This document shows, piece by piece, positions 63,222 through 64,000 of a DNA stretch of 64,000 nucleotides. The notes beneath the pieces are model-generated. The model was not told where the DNA came from and did not search any database. It saw nothing but the letters and a program-made list of their open reading frames with translations. Every line of letters begins with the position of its first letter. Position 1 is the stretch's first letter. The DNA comes from Neoceratodus forsteri (lineage: Eukaryota > Chordata > Ceratodontiformes > Ceratodontidae), in NCBI GenBank assembly GCA_016271365.2, contig CM028130.1, positions 472,535,501 through 472,599,500 on the forward strand. The letters are read 5' to 3'. The position numbers and the translations under genes were made by a program.

Positions 63222-64000
63222 GGAGAAACTTGTACATTGTCAGCTGTCTGCCTTCCTGCTCAAACACAACCTCCTCTCACCTGTCCAACGTGGCTTTCGT
63301 GCAAGTCATAGCACCTCCACAGCCCTAGCCCATTTTACTAATGACATCAGAACCGGCATGGACCGTGGTCATCTTACCGGAGTGGTCTTCTTTGATTTGT
63401 CCAAGGCCTTTGACTCGGTTGACCACTCCCTGCTCCTGCTACTTCTCAGCTTTCTCAGGGCCTATAGGTCCGCTCTTGCCTGGTTTTCTAGCTGCCTGCA
63501 TGACTGCTCCCAAGCTGATCCCTTTCACTAGGTCCTCTCTTCCCCTGCTCCCATCACTGTGGGTGTCCCGCAGCAGTCCATACTTGGGACACTGATCTTC
63601 TGTATTTTCATTAATAATCTGCCAGCCATCTCCTTTCGCTGTCGTACCCTAGTATATGCCGATGATCTGGTCCGCTATGTCTCGTCATGCATGGGACAGA
63701 CATAAGGCAATTCTTGTTGGTAGGAAGAAATAGGCTGTTGGTTAACTAGGATCTGCAGCTTATCCAGTAGGTAGGGAAATGGGCAGACTAGGTGGGCCAA
63801 GTGGTCCTTATCTGCCATCAAAGTCTATGTTTCTATGTTTCGTCCAGCTCAGTACCCGAGATCAACTTGCTCCTCTCCTCAGACCTTCACCTTACACAAA
63901 AGTGTCTCTCTTTCAATCATCTGGTCCTTAATGTGGCCAAGACACAGGCCATGCTTTTTGGTTCTCTTAGGAAATGTTCCTCCTCTACTGCCACACTACA
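63222..64000 (+). mobile_element. L2-like LINE fragment, continues past the window
   Basis: A 5'-truncated RT related to that at 43629-45501. Blocks: LLSPVQRGFRASHSTSTALA, VVFFDLSKAFDSVDHSLLLL (palm, intact here), VGVPQQSILG (near 63560) and VYADDLVRYVS (YADD near 63656-63667). A CR1 tail interrupts it at 63687. It resumes near 63840 with NHLVLNVAKTQAMLFGS and leaves the window. The intact DLSKAFDSVDH helps identify the degenerate palm of the larger copy. Confidence 0.87.
63687..63840 (+). mobile_element. CR1 3' tail, about 150 bp, with target duplication
   Basis: Only the CR1 3' end (from ATGCATGGGACAGACATAAG to TCTATGTTT). It is flanked by CTATGTCTCGTC (63675-63686) and CTATGTTTCGTC (63833-63844), which differ at one position. 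The first eight bases of the flank resemble the CR1 tail repeat itself, so the true duplication may be only the last few bases (TCGTC). Confidence 0.85.

Larger units (their letters stand above)
57447..64000 (-). mobile_element. DIRS-I: DIRS element interrupted by three LINE fragments
   Basis: The left end is AAAGAAAAAATTACTAACC, and an ICR lies at 57922-58030 (junction near 57987). The recombinase is at 58004-59349 and RT-RNase H at 59331-63221, with the RT continuing out of the window. Its own pieces are 57447-58713, 58958-59576 and 62321-63221. Its ends are of the same type as those of DIRS-G. Insertions are a CR1 tail (+), a long CR1 (-) and an L2-like LINE (+) that itself holds a CR1 tail. 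The right end is not in the window. Confidence 0.87.

Overview
The window looks like vertebrate nuclear DNA made almost entirely of transposable elements; I see no host gene, rRNA gene or functional tRNA gene. The abundance and nesting of DIRS-type tyrosine-recombinase retrotransposons, with CR1 and L2-like LINEs, a Ty3/Gypsy element, hAT elements and a tRNA-headed SINE, suggests a large, transposon-rich genome. An amphibian (salamander or caecilian) or a lungfish fits best; this is inferred from repeat content, not from a marker gene.

Layout. 1-2.65 kb: unassigned, with two adjacent hairpins. 2.65-5.4 kb: a 5'-truncated CR1 LINE (+), split by a 159-bp hAT MITE with an 8-bp duplication. 5.4-7.3 kb: unassigned. 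7.3-21.0 kb: a decayed DIRS host (DIRS-G, minus strand). It carries DIRS-A, a gag-only 4.1-kb DIRS with intact ends (7911-12006), and a non-autonomous hAT (13140-19286) that itself contains a 4.5-kb Gypsy element with LTRs (13742-18240). 21.0-23.1 kb: copy H1 of an unrecognised tandem-array element. 23.07-29.0 kb: DIRS-B, a 5.9-kb element with gag, RT-RNase H and tyrosine recombinase (YR).

29.0-57.4 kb: a third DIRS host (DIRS-F) cut by three DIRS insertions. DIRS-E spans 30810-52638 and is itself split by a CR1 LINE (which carries nearly intact DIRS-D at 32401-37556), a 598-bp SINE, a 5-kb L2-like LINE with duplicated 5' UTR modules, and H2, a 4-kb composite of three tandem arrays. DIRS-C (52759-57062) lies only 120 bp of F sequence away from E. 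DIRS-I (57447 to the window end) enters next to F's RT active-site codons and is in turn split by three LINE fragments.

How the parts work. The DIRS copies encode gag, RT-RNase H and a tyrosine recombinase in place of a DDE integrase. Five copies show the family hallmark: inverted terminal repeats plus an internal complementary region (ICR) equal to the reverse complements of the two ends joined together. In four copies the YR reading frame lies +1 to the RT frame and stays open through long stretches of RT-RNase H. All eight DIRS copies are coded on the minus strand. Every coding region checked has at least one stop, shift, deletion or insertion; DIRS-D is the least damaged. The nesting order gives a relative chronology: F before E, E before its CR1, CR1 before D; and G before hAT-J, hAT-J before Gypsy. 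All assignments come from reading motifs and repeats by eye, without database searches.
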